Notes under the pieces: generated by a model
Seen by the model: only the letters and a program-made list of their open reading frames with translations
What the model was told of the DNA's origin: nothing
Database searches by the model: none
Position numbers and translations under genes: made by a program
Shown here: piece after piece, positions 1 to 10,366 of the stretch
Position numbering within the stretch: the first letter of the stretch is position 1
How the letters are laid out: the number at the start of each line of letters is the position of its first letter
From: Isochrysis galbana
Lineage: Eukaryota; Haptophyta; Isochrysidales; Isochrysidaceae
Length of the DNA stretch: 64,000 nt
Assembly: GCA_018136815.1 (NCBI GenBank)
Contig: CM030943.1
Span: forward strand, 210,046-274,045
Direction of reading: 5' to 3'

Positions 1-1000
1 TGGGGCTAGGCCCCTGGCCTCCCCTACTCCCTTGCCTCTCCCTCGCTGGCCTCCCTGGCCATGGGTGCTGTTGCGGGTAGGGAGGGTTCATGCGCCCCCC
101 TTCCATCTTTCGTACTTCTCCCGCCACTAGGTTCCCCCGCGCGACTCCCTCTCGGTCGCCACGCTCCGGTCCCCCTCTCCCCTTCCCAGTATCGCGCCTT
201 CATTCCGCCCACCCCCATAGGTCTTCCCGCGCGACTCCCTCTCCGTCGCCGCGCCCCAGTTCTCTTCTCCCTCACGTCGCCCCGAATCGGTCTGTCCTCC
301 CTCACCCTTCCCGTCCCTCCCCGAGTGCTTCCTTGAGTTTCCGGCCCCCTTTTGTCTATCTCTTTCCCGCGCGATTCCCTTTCCCCCCCGCGCGTGATAT
401 CTTCCCCCAGTGTCTTCCGTACGCTCAGCGCTGTCGCTCGCTCCACAGCATCCTCGCCTTCCCCGGCAATCGCCTCGTCCCCGTCTCTATTCCTCGCGAG
501 AAGGGCATCCCCATCTCGCCAGTCGTCACCGCCCGCAAGATCAAGATCGACCCTGCCCTCGTCCTCGCTCCGTGCTGTCGCATGTCGTCTGGGAGCGCCC
601 GCTCGTCCTCGGCCCCGTTGTCGCGTGCTTCCCCCGCCCCCGGCAGCACGCATCCCGCCCCGCTGAGAGGCTGTACTTCACATGTTACATACATCAGCCC
701 CTCCACCTCCATACGCTCCACAGCCACAGCTCCACTCCCACTCCTCTCACAACAGGTGCCTTCCTGTGTTGTATTCCTGCCCATCTGAAGGCTGTAGGCA
801 TGAATATTCGTGTAAGGTACGCGCTCACAATTACAATTGAACAGTTCCCCGTGTTGCAACTGACGCACAAGACACACAGATTCGGATTCCCCATGGTCTC
901 AAGTCCAGGTTTGCAGATTTTGGTCTCGAAATTTGCGATTCGAATTTTGTTTTTGCTGTTACTATAATTGTTGGCTCGTTTAAGGTAATAAACCGGCATG
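1..1000. repeat. C-rich dispersed repeat block (copy 1)
   Basis: Pyrimidine-rich DNA with recurring CCCCCGCGCG cores (for example near 135, 228, 365 and 387) and an imperfect ~100-bp tandem duplication (about 126-220 and 226-300). Two stretches recur near 45.7-46.3 kb: a 39-bp identical segment (887-925 and 45744-45782) and a 17-bp identical segment beginning TTCCCCCCCGCGCG (381-397 and 46051-46067) that is followed by further similarity. Long open frames here are a by-product of base composition. I see no convincing gene. Confidence 0.6.
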
Positions 1001-1105
1001 ACTTCGACTTCTCGTTCCGCAGTTGCTCTGCGAGACTCTCTCTCTCTCTCTCTCCGTCCTCCTCTCCTCGGCCGACGGAGGGAAGTTTCGTCCAAAACAT
1101 TCTCC

Positions 1106-1219
1106 GGTCCCAGGATGTTCCGTGGGGGTCTCTCTGCGCTCCGCGAGGGAAAGGACGCGATCTCGCTCCGAGATCACCCTCGCGCCCTCCCACGCTGCCC
1201 CGCCGTGCCCTCGGTCCCT
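1106..1219 (+). repeat. ~115-bp dispersed repeat, copy 1
   Basis: Closely matches the reverse complement of 25602-25724, including the run around GGGAAAGGACGCGATCTCGC. The second copy forms the extreme 5' part of the hAT-type open frame at 24.5-25.7 kb, so this may be a piece of that element's end or a repeat it landed in. The flanking stretch 1220-2026 holds more CCCCGCGCG cores and no gene I can support. Confidence 0.6.
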
Positions 1220-2026
1220 CGCCCCCCCCGCGGCAGGTTCTTTCCCTCGGCGTGCCGTCCGTCGCCTCCGGCCGTTATATTAATCCCCCCCCCCCGCGCG
1301 AGGTTCTCTTCTCCCCCGCGCGCGGTTCGTTTCCTCCGGCCGTCGTTGTTCCCCCCCTCGCTTCGATTCCTCTCGCGGTTCCTTCGATGATTGCCTCCAT
1401 CTCGTCCGTTCTTCTTCGCGATCCTCGCGGAGGGGGCACCGACGTTTAATGTTAGTTTCGTCGCGGTTTCGATGAAAGAAAGGAAGAACGAATGGCACGC
1501 GCCCCGCGTCTCGCGTCTTGTTTCGTCGCCCCTTGCTCGTCGCTTGTCTAGAAGGTCTCTCTGCACATCGCCTTCTTCCCCCCGCGCGAGTTTGGACCTC
1601 TCCTCGACCCTCCGCGTTGGCTTCAGCGGACGAGTTTTCACTTTAACGATAGTTTGAACCCTTCGTTTGCGTAGTTTTGCGCTCTCTTTCCGTATTTCTT
1701 CGCGCATGACGAGCGATCGCGACCTCAGCCTTTGTCGCACGGGGAGGGTTTGTTTATCGTATGATTCCGGAGTGTTTACGTTAGTTTTCTGAGCCCAAGG
1801 TCGTTGGGGTTTGGGTTTCTTGTGAGTGATTTTGTAGCAACTTCGTCGAGTCCCACCGTGTTCCCAAGCGAGTCCCCCCGAGTTCCCGAGTCTATACCCC
1901 GAGTCAACGAGTCAATACCAGCCAAGCACGCGCCTGAGCCACCCCCAGTCGCCTGCCACCACCTCCCACAAGCCTCCTTCCACACTTCCGCGCCCTCCGT
2001 GCGTCGTGCGTCGTGCGTCGATCACC

Positions 2027-2665
2027 ATGCCCGTAGTCACCCCCGAGGAAAGCTCCATGAGCTCCCCGCAAGAACCGCATTCCGCGCTAGCTGCCGGCGC
2101 GCCCTCGCAGGCCATCTCCAAGAGTGAGATGAGCCTTGCTCTGACATCCTGGCGGCTCGAGGTTTCTGTGTCTCAGTGGTGAAGGGGGGAGTCAGTACGA
2201 TGGGGGTCTAGTTCAGGCGAATGCGTGAGGCGCGCAGCGCGCGCTGGGCGAGAGTCTGGGCAGGCCTACCCTAGGAGTGTCTGCGATGGAGGAAGGGGGG
2301 CACGCGGCCCCCATGACCCTATCAGTTTTACTGATAGTTGAAAGAAAGAAGAGAAAGACCCAGAGTATATAGGGTGGTTCTCAGCCCTCTCCACTGGCCA
2401 CTGGCCCTATGGCTACGTAAAGATCCGCGTGGCATAGCGGGCTTCAACCCACCGCCTCCACCAACCTTTTGCTCTGGGGAGCGAGTTCGAGTCCGGAGCG
2501 CGCTCTGCAGTACGAGCCCCGCTCCTCTCGCTGCTCGCGACGGGTCGCGCCGAGGTGGACGCGCGCGGGCCGGTCACCGGCCAGACGACGCTGATGGAGA
2601 CGTGCGAGTGCGGCAGCACGCGGTGCGTGTGCAGCAGCTGCGAACGGGCGGGGGCGGGCGCCTGA
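2027..2665 (+). CDS. Small ankyrin-repeat-like protein (two exons)
   Basis: Proposed exons are 2027-2123 and 2511-2665, giving about 83 residues. The donor is AAGA|GTGAGA, the acceptor is GCTCTGCAG|TA, and the phases agree. Exon 1 begins MPVVTPEESS. Exon 2 reads LLATGRAEVDARG, then GQTTLMETCECG and STRCVCSSC, which resembles one ankyrin repeat (G-x-T-x-LM followed by a G-rich turn). Ankyrin repeats mediate protein binding. One repeat is too few for a folded domain, so this is either a small orphan gene or a captured exon. A hairpin of the type seen at repeat ends lies inside the intron (2319-2337), and a degraded one directly overlaps the stop. No close family is recognised. Confidence 0.4.
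2319..2337. repeat. Terminal-type hairpin ending in TAGTT
   Basis: CTATCAGT-TTT-ACTGATAG is a perfect 8-bp-arm hairpin followed by TTG. It is preceded by GGGGGCACGCGGCCCCC, itself a hairpin. The same double-hairpin arrangement closes the repeats at 10011-10030, 21340-21356 and 60394-60417, and a single copy lies at 37048-37065. Confidence 0.6.
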
Positions 2666-3205
2666 CCCTATCGGTTTAACGGCGATACTGGACACTTTTC
2701 CTGCATGTAGTACTAGCATACTGGAAGGGCCCAAATACGTGATACGATGTACATGTTTTCACCTACCCCTAACCCTACTTAAAAACGATGAGAAAGGAAT
2801 GAGTGGGAGGGTAAGCAGGGGCGGGATGAGTGAGCGTGGGGCAAGGGCCGCGATGGCCGATGGCCGCACGGCCTCGCGCCTCGCCAATGGTGGGTAGAGT
2901 GTAGAGCGATAGCAGCGTTAGCCTATAGTTTCAATATGAGTTTTTACGGCCCTATCTTTGAAAGTTGATTGCGACTCCTCCGCCACAATTCACAATCGAG
3001 GGTTCGTGGTATTTTAATTTTCATGGCATGTTTAGGAAAGGCGAGGGTATTGTAGCACATAGTAAGTATACGGTCGTGCTGCACGCGATGAGGGTCCAAG
3101 GCCCAGGTTTGTGAGGTTCATACGTGCCTGTGGGTAAAACGCAACAAGTAAGAGTCGTCTATCTATAGCCTATAGGGGAAACCCGTCAAGTGTCGGCATG
3201 TGAAA
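2666..3205. other. Intergenic, no gene seen
   Basis: About 540 bp of mixed composition. It holds the downstream part of the aminotransferase on the opposite strand (probable 3' UTR). No repeat or RNA gene is recognised. Confidence 0.5.
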
Positions 3206-4315
3206 TCATGTCATGCCCTCGGCCTTCATGCGGGTTGCTAAAGTGCACAACCGTTGCAGCCCCTTCTCCAAATCTTGCATCGAGCTCGCAAGCGAGATGC
3301 GCACATGGGCGGCACTCATCCTCCCAAAAGTGCTTCCGGGGGCAACAGCCACACCGTCCTCGTCAAGCAGCCGCTCGGCAAAGGTATCGGCGTTTGTGCT
3401 TGGCACAAGAACCAAGAGATAGAAGGCACCCTGGGGGGAGTATTCGTACATGTCATGCTGTTGGACGATGTCCAAGGCGAGATCGCGCCGGAGAGCATAC
3501 ATCGCCGCCATTCGCGCCACGTCATCTTGCGGACCTCGCAACGCAGCCTCCGCAGCTGCTTGCGCAAAGGGGACTCCGCACGAGAGGAAGACTTCGCTCA
3601 TCTTGCTCGCCACTTCGATGACATGAGGGGCAGCATGCAGCCATCCTACTCGGAATCCCGTCATACTGTGCGTTTTAGCTACGCCTGATACTGCCAGTGT
3701 AAGGTCCGGGTCGTGGTCCGTCTGCAGGATCGACGGAGCGTGACTCAGGCCATCGAAGACAACGCGATCGTAGATCTCGTCAGAGAGCAGATGGACGCCG
3801 GTGGCCCTTGAAACGTCCGCAAGAGCCTGAAGCTGCGACATGCTACAGACAGCCCCAGTAGGGTTGGCTGGTGTGCAAACCACCAAGAGTTTTGTGCGCG
3901 GGGTGATTCGAGCAGTGATGTCGCCAGGGTCGGGCAGCCATCCATCTCGTGCGGAGAGGGGGTAGAACTGTGGCTCAGCATGTAGCAGTCGCGCCACTTG
4001 AGCGTAGTTCGGAAAGCCTGGATCGGGCAGTAAGACCTCATCGCCTGGCTCGAGCAGCGACATGAAAGCAGATGAGAAGGAGAACATAGACCCGTGTGTG
4101 ACTAGCACGTGCTGCGGGCCATAGTCGCGTTCGGGAGCGCGCTGGTTGTACTGTTCAGCCACCGCCTGTCGAAGTGACAGCAGCCCTGCGCTCGCGATGT
4201 ACTTGGTCTGCCCGTGGGCGAGCGCCTGCTGCGCGGCGGCGACCACGTGGGGCGGCGGATGAAAGTCGGGCTCTCCTACGCACAGCGAGATGACTTGCCT
4301 CCCGGCTGCCCGCAT
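3206..4315 (-). CDS. PLP-dependent aminotransferase, class I/II (aspartate aminotransferase-like)
   Basis: The 369-residue open frame is a fold-type I aminotransferase, which moves an amino group between an amino acid and a 2-oxo acid through pyridoxal phosphate. Landmarks: the GEPDF motif (14-18), NPTG with the Asn contacting PLP (151-154), D179 and Y182 in the SDEIYD stretch, the Schiff-base lysine K214 in SGVAKTHSMTGFRVGW, R222, and a C-terminal HVRISLA arginine. The length is slightly below the family norm because the N-terminal arm is missing. Directly upstream and in frame lies MVSSSSRLAAVPASV...GIRRML (4402-4331), then TAG (4330-4328), then KAWAMRAAGRQ. This looks like the missing arm interrupted by one stop. 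The ATG at 4313-4315 is therefore either the real start or the remainder after a nonsense change. Substrate cannot be assigned. Confidence 0.85.
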   Translation of the reverse strand: MRAAGRQVISLCVGEPDFHPPPHVVAAAQQALAHGQTKYIASAGLLSLRQAVAEQYNQRAPERDYGPQHVLVTHGSMFSFSSAFMSLLEPGDEVLLPDPGFPNYAQVARLLHAEPQFYPLSARDGWLPDPGDITARITPRTKLLVVCTPANPTGAVCSMSQLQALADVSRATGVHLLSDEIYDRVVFDGLSHAPSILQTDHDPDLTLAVSGVAKTHSMTGFRVGWLHAAPHVIEVASKMSEVFLSCGVPFAQAAAEAALRGPQDDVARMAAMYALRRDLALDIVQQHDMYEYSPQGAFYLLVLVPSTNADTFAERLLDEDGVAVAPGSTFGRMSAAHVRISLASSMQDLEKGLQRLCTLATRMKAEGMT

Positions 4316-4402
4316 GGCCCAAGCCTTCTAAAGCATTCTCCGGATCCCGCTGCGAGGCACTGACGCAGGCACTGCCGCGAGCCTCGAGGAGGAAGAGACC
4401 AT

Positions 4403-5365
4403 GCGGCGGGGAGAGAAGGTGTATGGAAGCTGGGGGAGAGAAGGTGTATGAAAGCCGGGGCAGCCGCCCTGTCCCGTCCCGTCTCCTGTGCGCACGCCCT
4501 CCCGGTCCGCTCGTTCTCGTAGCAAGAGGGGCAAACGGACGCAAGTGGACGAGGGCAAGTGGCGACAGAAGGACGATGAGCCCCCCCGCCTGCCGGCAGG
4601 GGATCAGTGAAGAGAATGGGCGGATCAGCCTTGTCTTTCCTTCTTCTCCTTGTTCTTCCTACACTGGCTCTCTCTTCTCTCTCTGTTTTGTACTCTATCC
4701 AGAGCTCGTATGTAGGAGTACTCCAGAGTAGAGTAGAGTACAAGAATGAACTTCCCGCTGAAAACAGCATCTAACGGTCGGTATTTTTGTACGTACTACG
4801 TACTACCTCCGTTCCAAAACTGAGATGTGAGAGAGCCTTTGGGAAGCAAGGGCGGCGCCTAGAGAAGGAAAGGCACTCCATAGAAGGCTAGGCTGTAGAG
4901 AGGGTACATGCTGGCTTAAGGGGGTAGGTGCAACTATCGGCGGGGCTTTTACGGCCGCTCCTTTGTCCGTTGGCGGCGGCCGCGCTCGCACTCTGCCACA
5001 GACATGGGGTGGTAGCTCGAGAATGCACTGGGAAATGTCGGTGAGACCGCGGCTATGGGCAGAGATCGATGGGATGCACAACTTTGACCGAGGGTGCGGC
5101 AGCGGCGCCTGAGCCATTCCGCCGGGGGAGCGCCTCCTTCTCATCCTCATCCTCTCCGCTACACGCTACACGCTACACCAGCGTCGCAGTGTGGAGTTAG
5201 GACAAGGCTGGTCTGGCCTGACGGTCTGGGGGGCATGTGCCCATGTGCCCGGGCTCCCAGGCGCATAGGCGGGGCAGGTGGATCCCACCGGTATGTGGGG
5301 CGACTCAAGTGCAGCTGGGCGCACACTCTTGGCCGCAGAGGCCGCGCTCCGGCGGCTATTTTGGC
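4403..5365. other. Intergenic, upstream of aminotransferase
   Basis: Contains the presumed promoter side of the minus-strand aminotransferase, including two near-identical copies of GAGAGAAGGTGTATG (about 4411 and 4438). No further gene is supported. Confidence 0.4.
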
Positions 5366-5792
5366 CTTAGATGGGGTAAGAGTACTGTTATGAGCTCTCA
5401 GTAAGAGTAATAGCTCCAAACTGCCAAATCACTGATATTAGTTGTCGGTTGCTAGACTAATCTTAAAGGGACTGATCTACTACTATGACTCCTTCTACTA
5501 TTAGAATCGTCGCCTCCCCCCCCTCCATCAACATCGATACTTCAGCATACATATACATACGTAGTAGCCTCCGTCGGTCGGTTGCTTGGCTGCTACGCTC
5601 TATCGTCTATCCTCAATCCCTAACTAAGATGCGTTAGGTTCATCCAACTAGTAGTACCAATCTACGCTAACGAGTTTTGTTGTTGGTTGGGACAACTCTC
5701 ATGAGTCATGAGAGCTGATATTAGTGCTGATATTAGTGATAGCTCCATAACCTTGAGAGCTGATAAACTGATAAGCTGTTACCCCATCTATG
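5366..5792. mobile_element. hAT-type MITE, 427 bp, 8-bp target duplication
   Basis: The left end reads CTTAGATGGGGTAA. The right end is its inverted match TTACCCCATCTATG (13 of 14 positions). Similarity between the arms continues inward imperfectly through AGCTCTCA and CTAATATC-type motifs. Both ends are flanked by ATTTTGGC (5358-5365 and 5793-5800), an 8-bp duplication typical of the hAT superfamily. There is no coding capacity and the interior is AT-rich compared with its surroundings. Confidence 0.8.
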
Positions 5793-6027
5793 ATTTTGGC
5801 GGGCTCTCAGCGCTGGCGTAGATAGAACGTGTGCATGCGAGGCAGCAAACTTCGAGGTGGAGGTCGGCACGGATGGCGCTCGTCTGCTATGATGCGCACC
5901 TTGCTTCATCCAGGGTGCCTTGGCGGGGGGTCAATTCACGGGCGAATATTATTTTGTAGAGCCTGTTTGTTGGACACCGCGCTGGGCGTCGGAATCGAAA
6001 TCGTCGGATATCTTTCGAGGGGTCCGT

Positions 6028-6140
6028 ATAAAACAACTGAGCGTTAGTACCACTACTCCCACTGACTAGCCCGGTACTATCACGACACCCCTCAGCGCAC
6101 CTGCCCGCACGCCTTGAAGTGGTGGCACAGACACATACAC
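6028..6140 (+). repeat. ~113-bp dispersed repeat, copy 1
   Basis: Begins AAAACAACTGAGCGTT and matches 32908-33019 on the same strand, with small gaps. Similarity extends weakly upstream through a TCGAAA...GTCGG..ATCT stretch. No coding potential seen. The rest of 5800-7110 holds a C-run and a G-run but no gene I can support. Confidence 0.7.
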
Positions 6141-7113
6141 ATATGCATCCCTTCAAATCTCCCCCCTCGCAAACCCCCGGCTCCCATTATCCATTATAAC
6201 TCTCCACAAGCTACAATGAGGGAAAACCCAGCGAGGCGGACCGACCTACGTCGGGCGACTCACCGGGAAAAAACACCGGGGGGGGGGGGGGGCTCTCGTC
6301 GAGAAGCAGAACGGCCCTTACAGCTCGCGCCGCGAGCAGTCGACCTCAAACTTCATGTGCGATTGTTGCTAAGCGCTAACTAAGCATGTACGTACGCCAG
6401 TGCCATGAGTGCACCTTGGCCAAGCCAACCAACTAAACTCTCAGAGCCATGGGCGGGCACGGTGCACGGTACACGGCGACGGTCAGACCATAGACCTACG
6501 GTTCTGACTAGGCCGGGTCGTGATCATCGCTCAATTCACTAGCACTAGGTTGAGGAGCAAAAAGCGAATGAAATGGTGCTGCGTGCTCGTGCTGCAGCCG
6601 CCCCGCTCATGTTTGTAGGGACCTAACTATAGTGATTAGTGAATCCCAACCCTGTCGGGGGGGTCTGCCTATTAGTAGGAAGAGGTAACTGTGTCTGCAG
6701 ATTGGAGATTCTGCTGCGTCGAAAAAGTGCGTTGGCGTTGAGCACAATTGACATTCAAGAATATCGACCTTCACTTCAAGAATTTCGACTTTCGCTTTTA
6801 AGAAGATCGACTTATGCGATCATGAGCACCTGCCGTCGCACATTTTTAGTCCAGCCCCCCCCCCCCCCCGCTTCTCGACTCTTGTTTGGGGAAGCTCTAT
6901 TTCTCAGCACAGCTGAAGGACGTGTTAAAACCCATCTGATTCTCGTCGTTGGTGACAATTGTAGACATACTAATTGAAGTTGTGCAGCCGAGGTGATCTC
7001 GGTGGTATGATCAAAACACAATCAATAATGAAGTGGGTTTGGCGGTCCCCAGATAAATCCATGAAGATGAGGCGAGGCAACGCACTCGACAGTCGATGCC
7101 CCTAATTGTTTGT

Positions 7114-8838
7114 CTAAATACTCATTGGGACAGCGTCGCCCACGAGGTCCGTAAAGTCCAGCTCGGCGTCCAGGTCGCCCATCTGCTCGTTTTCTAGCCA
7201 ACTCATGATATCCTCGTCTAATTCCAATTGCGGGGCTAGCAAAAGATCGCCGCTGGATGTGTCGGCAATGCATCCGCCAAGAGCGGTATTGTGCATTTGC
7301 AGAAGGTTGAGGGGCGGGATCGATGTGATCGTCTGCGGTGTCGAATCAGGGCGCACCGCACGCGCAAGAAGAGGCCATAGCGGTGGCGCCGCGTCGTTGC
7401 TAATGAGCGGCAATTCTCTAGCCATATCGACAGACAACGACAGGTCGCCTGGTGGACGGATGATGAGCGAGGTGGCTTGGAAACAGCGTGTCACACCCAA
7501 TGGGTCTTTTAGTGGCTCTACGGAAAGTTGTTGGTCGTAGGAGACGCCGAATTTGGTATAATTGGTAAGACGGACAAGTACTGGGCGAGATTCGCGCACG
7601 GCCTTCATCAGGGCGGCGACTGGTACCGGCTCTGTAGCTGGACCTTGCAAGAATTTGAGCGTCTTGCCTGCTGCTTCCCGCTGAGTATAGCCGCACAGGC
7701 GCTCCCACCCGGAGCTCACCGATATGACGCGGTAAGGGTGTGTCGCCTCGGTGACAACCTGCGAGACAGTATGAGAGGGACAGTGTTGGAGGATCGCCAA
7801 GAGTGCTGCATGCGCGCTCACGTGTGAGGGGATGCTGATGCCTCAGATACAAAACCAATGCAGGGTTGAATTCCTCACGCTCTCTCAATCGACGCAGACG
7901 TCGCACGTAGAGCTCACCTGCACAATGCCGCCGTACTGCTTGAGTGTCTTGCCGAGCAGTGTAGCCTGGCATGAGCTCGCAAGCTGAGATGCAATGCTCG
8001 ACACGAACGCGGTCCCTCCGGCCCTCGCCTTAGAAAAGCGTTCCCCATGACCCTTTGACCAATCGAAGAGCGAGTCCCTCTCATTTGCCGGGTCGTCTAT
8101 CGCACTCTGCACCGAACTGAGCAACAGGTCGCGACCAGGCGCATTCCACGCAGTGCTGCCGCCATGGGCCATTACCGCAGCTGAGGCTGCGACAAGGGCA
8201 TTTGCGCCCTCAATGGCGGCAAACGATGGGACGGGCTTGACTGCTGGCGGGTCGGCGTCGGTGCATCCGGATCCGCCCATGGAGTCCGTCATGCCTGTTG
8301 AACTTGAAGGCGAGCCCGTGCGCGTTAGGAGAGCTGGCTCGATGTCGAATCCAAGCGTTTGGCCGAGAGGCGGAAGGTCGCCCATCGGGAGGTCATCTGT
8401 GAGATTGAGCCCTCGCCCGCAGTGGCCGGCAGCCAGACTCTCTCTTGCGACGCGAGAAGGGATCCTGAGACCGGATTTGAGATCTTGAGAGAGCAGAGCC
8501 AATGGAATGTCCCGTTCATTCTCCCCCGCAAACACGCCAGCTCCCGTCACTGGAGCACTGGCGTCATCACCGAGTGTGAGCGATGTCGATGAGACAGATC
8601 GGCTCTGCGCGAGCGATTTGTTGTTCTTGCGCTCGCGCTGTCGACGATTTTGGAACCAGACCTGGATCTGCCGACTAGATACCTGCAGATCGATTCCCAG
8701 CTGCTTGCGTGTCTCCACGTTGGGGAACTGCTCGAGTTTGAAGACGGCCTCCAGCACGGAGAGCGCCTCAGGGCCGATGTGCCAGCGAGGAGCAGAGCGA
8801 CTGGCGCGGTCGGCCGCGTCGAGCGAGACAGCGTCCAT
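7114..8838 (-). CDS. Homeodomain plus LOV-like PAS transcription factor (two exons)
   Basis: Exon 1 is 8838-7918 and exon 2 is 7758-7114. The 159-bp intron starts CAG|GTGAGC and ends CTCGCAG|GTT, both in phase 0, giving 521 residues. Residues 15-72 form a homeodomain ending in QIQVWFQNRRQRERK, with the invariant W61, F62, N64 and R66. This predicts sequence-specific DNA binding in the nucleus. Exon 2 opens with a PAS core (about 308-400): VISVSSGWERLCGYTQREA, then GKTLKFLQGP. That second stretch aligns with the flavin-binding LOV motif GxNCRFLQGP, but the photoactive cysteine position is Leu. The C-terminus is acidic (LDEDIMSWLENEQMGDLDAE) and could be an activation segment. The start is the first ATG ahead of the homeodomain. 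A long (GGGA)n tract lies upstream. Confidence 0.85.
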
Positions 8839-8939
8839 GCGGACTTTGACGTGTTGCTTCTCTAGCCTCTGGCTTTCTCCGCCTGACGCAAATGTGGGCG
8901 AGACCGTCTGTGTGCGCGAGCAGGACTGATGGTGGATTG

Positions 8940-9393
8940 TGTAGCCGAGGGAGGGAGGGAGGGAGGGAGGGAGAGAGCGAGGGAGAGGGAGGGAGGGAGG
9001 GAGGGAGACGGAGGGAGGGAGGGAGGGAGAAGAGAGTGCTGGGCGAGCCAGCCCAACGCGAGGGAGACCAAGGGATAGGCGAGGGGTCGGGTGCCACTAG
9101 ATACTAGGAAAAAGGGAGGTGGAATCAAGATATCTGAGGTGGGGAGAGACGTTGTTGGGCGAGGGACGAGGAGGACGCGAGGGAGGCTGCGCGAGGCGAT
9201 GCGAGCTGGTCGCTTCGACGGAATCCATAGAGAAGAGTGGGTGAAAGTGAGGAGAAGAGAGAAATGAGGGAGAAGAGAGGAGAGAGGAGAGAAGAAGAGA
9301 AGAGCAAGAGCGAGAGCGAGCGAGATAGAGAGATGCGAGAGGGGGGAGGGGGGAGGAGAGAAGGAGAGAGAGAGAGAGAGAGGGAGAGAGAGC

Positions 9394-9434
<41 letters not shown>

Positions 9435-9435
9435 T
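8940..9435. repeat. GA-rich microsatellite tracts upstream of the homeodomain gene
   Basis: (GGGA)n occupies about 8950-9035 and (GA)n about 9361-9431. On the gene's strand these are CT tracts in the presumed promoter or leader. Comparable pyrimidine tracts lie just upstream of the transporter at 12.5 kb, the Zn2Cys6 gene at 47.8 kb and the sterol-fusion gene at 43 kb. Confidence 0.8.
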
Positions 9436-10010
9436 CGCTGCAACAGCTCGCGCTGTGTGCTCGGCCGACGCCGCCATCATTCTCTCCTACAGAGCCCATT
9501 CATTCCAATCTCCCATTCCCCCCCCGACCCCCCCGACCCCCGACCCCCCACTCCCACCGTCTTCCTCAGCAGGCATGCGGCGGCTTCTCTCATCTAAAGT
9601 GTCCGGGGCGCGTATTTCTCTTATTCCCCCCGGGAGCATCTCGGGTTGGGGCAGAGCGCAGCAGCTGCGATGAACTCATTAGGATCCGCGCGGAAAGGGA
9701 GGGGGGAGGGTTTTATTTTTGGGCGGGGTAAATTCAAGTGCGGCGGGCTGAGGAGCTGAGGAGTCCGAGTAGGCGCACGGATTGCCCCCTCCGATATTTT
9801 TGCGGAGCGGCTGCTGGCGCGAGCGGGGAGCGGGGCCGCGAGAGCGATGGAAGGGGAGGCAGGCCCCTCTGCCAGCGGCGACCCAACAGAGCAGTGCAGG
9901 AGCTTCACCTATGACTGGGTCGCGGCGTGCGACCAGTGACAGTGACCAGTCCCCTGTGAGCGCCGCTATGAAGGGTGCTGAAGGTGTCACTTGTACGTCA
10001 CTTGTCACTC

Positions 10011-10366
10011 AACTAAGTTTATACTTAGTTCGCCCATGGGGGGGCACGAGCCCCCCTCTCTCTCCACTCCTCCCCTGCCATGGGGGAGGATCCACCCACT
10101 CTCCTGGCACGCCTGATGGCTTGCCAGGAGCACACAGCCCTGCTGACCCATTCCTCTCCCCACAGGCCCGCCTGACTCGCCCGCCCTGGCCCGTCGTGGC
10201 CTGCCCATTCCTCTGACCAGCCCCTCCTCCCCCTGGGCCCCCCTGTTCAGGACCCCCCAGCCAGCTCCAGTCGACCCGCAGGGGCTCGGAGCGCCAGCGA
10301 GGGAGAGGCAGGAGGGGCCAGGGCCATGCCCCAGCCTCACCTGCCCCCTGAGCTGTGCTCCCAGGC
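10011..10366 (+). repeat. Dispersed hairpin-ended repeat, copy A
   Basis: Starts with the hairpin AACTAAGTTTATACTTAGTT, then a GGGGGGCACGAGCCCCCC hairpin. It carries recognisable blocks (CACTCTCCTGGCACGCCTGATG, CCCCACAGG, GGGGCTCGGAGCGCCAGCGAG) shared with the copies at 21 kb (inverted) and 60.4-61.3 kb. No protein is supported. The flanks 9500-10010 and 10367-11985 hold no gene I can support. Confidence 0.75.

Noticed and set aside
2424-2495. tRNA-like pair: TGGCATAGCGGG followed by GTTCGAGTCC
   Set aside because: Spacing is about ten bases too long for a standard tRNA, and neither the T stem nor the acceptor stem pairs. The match to box B is probably chance.
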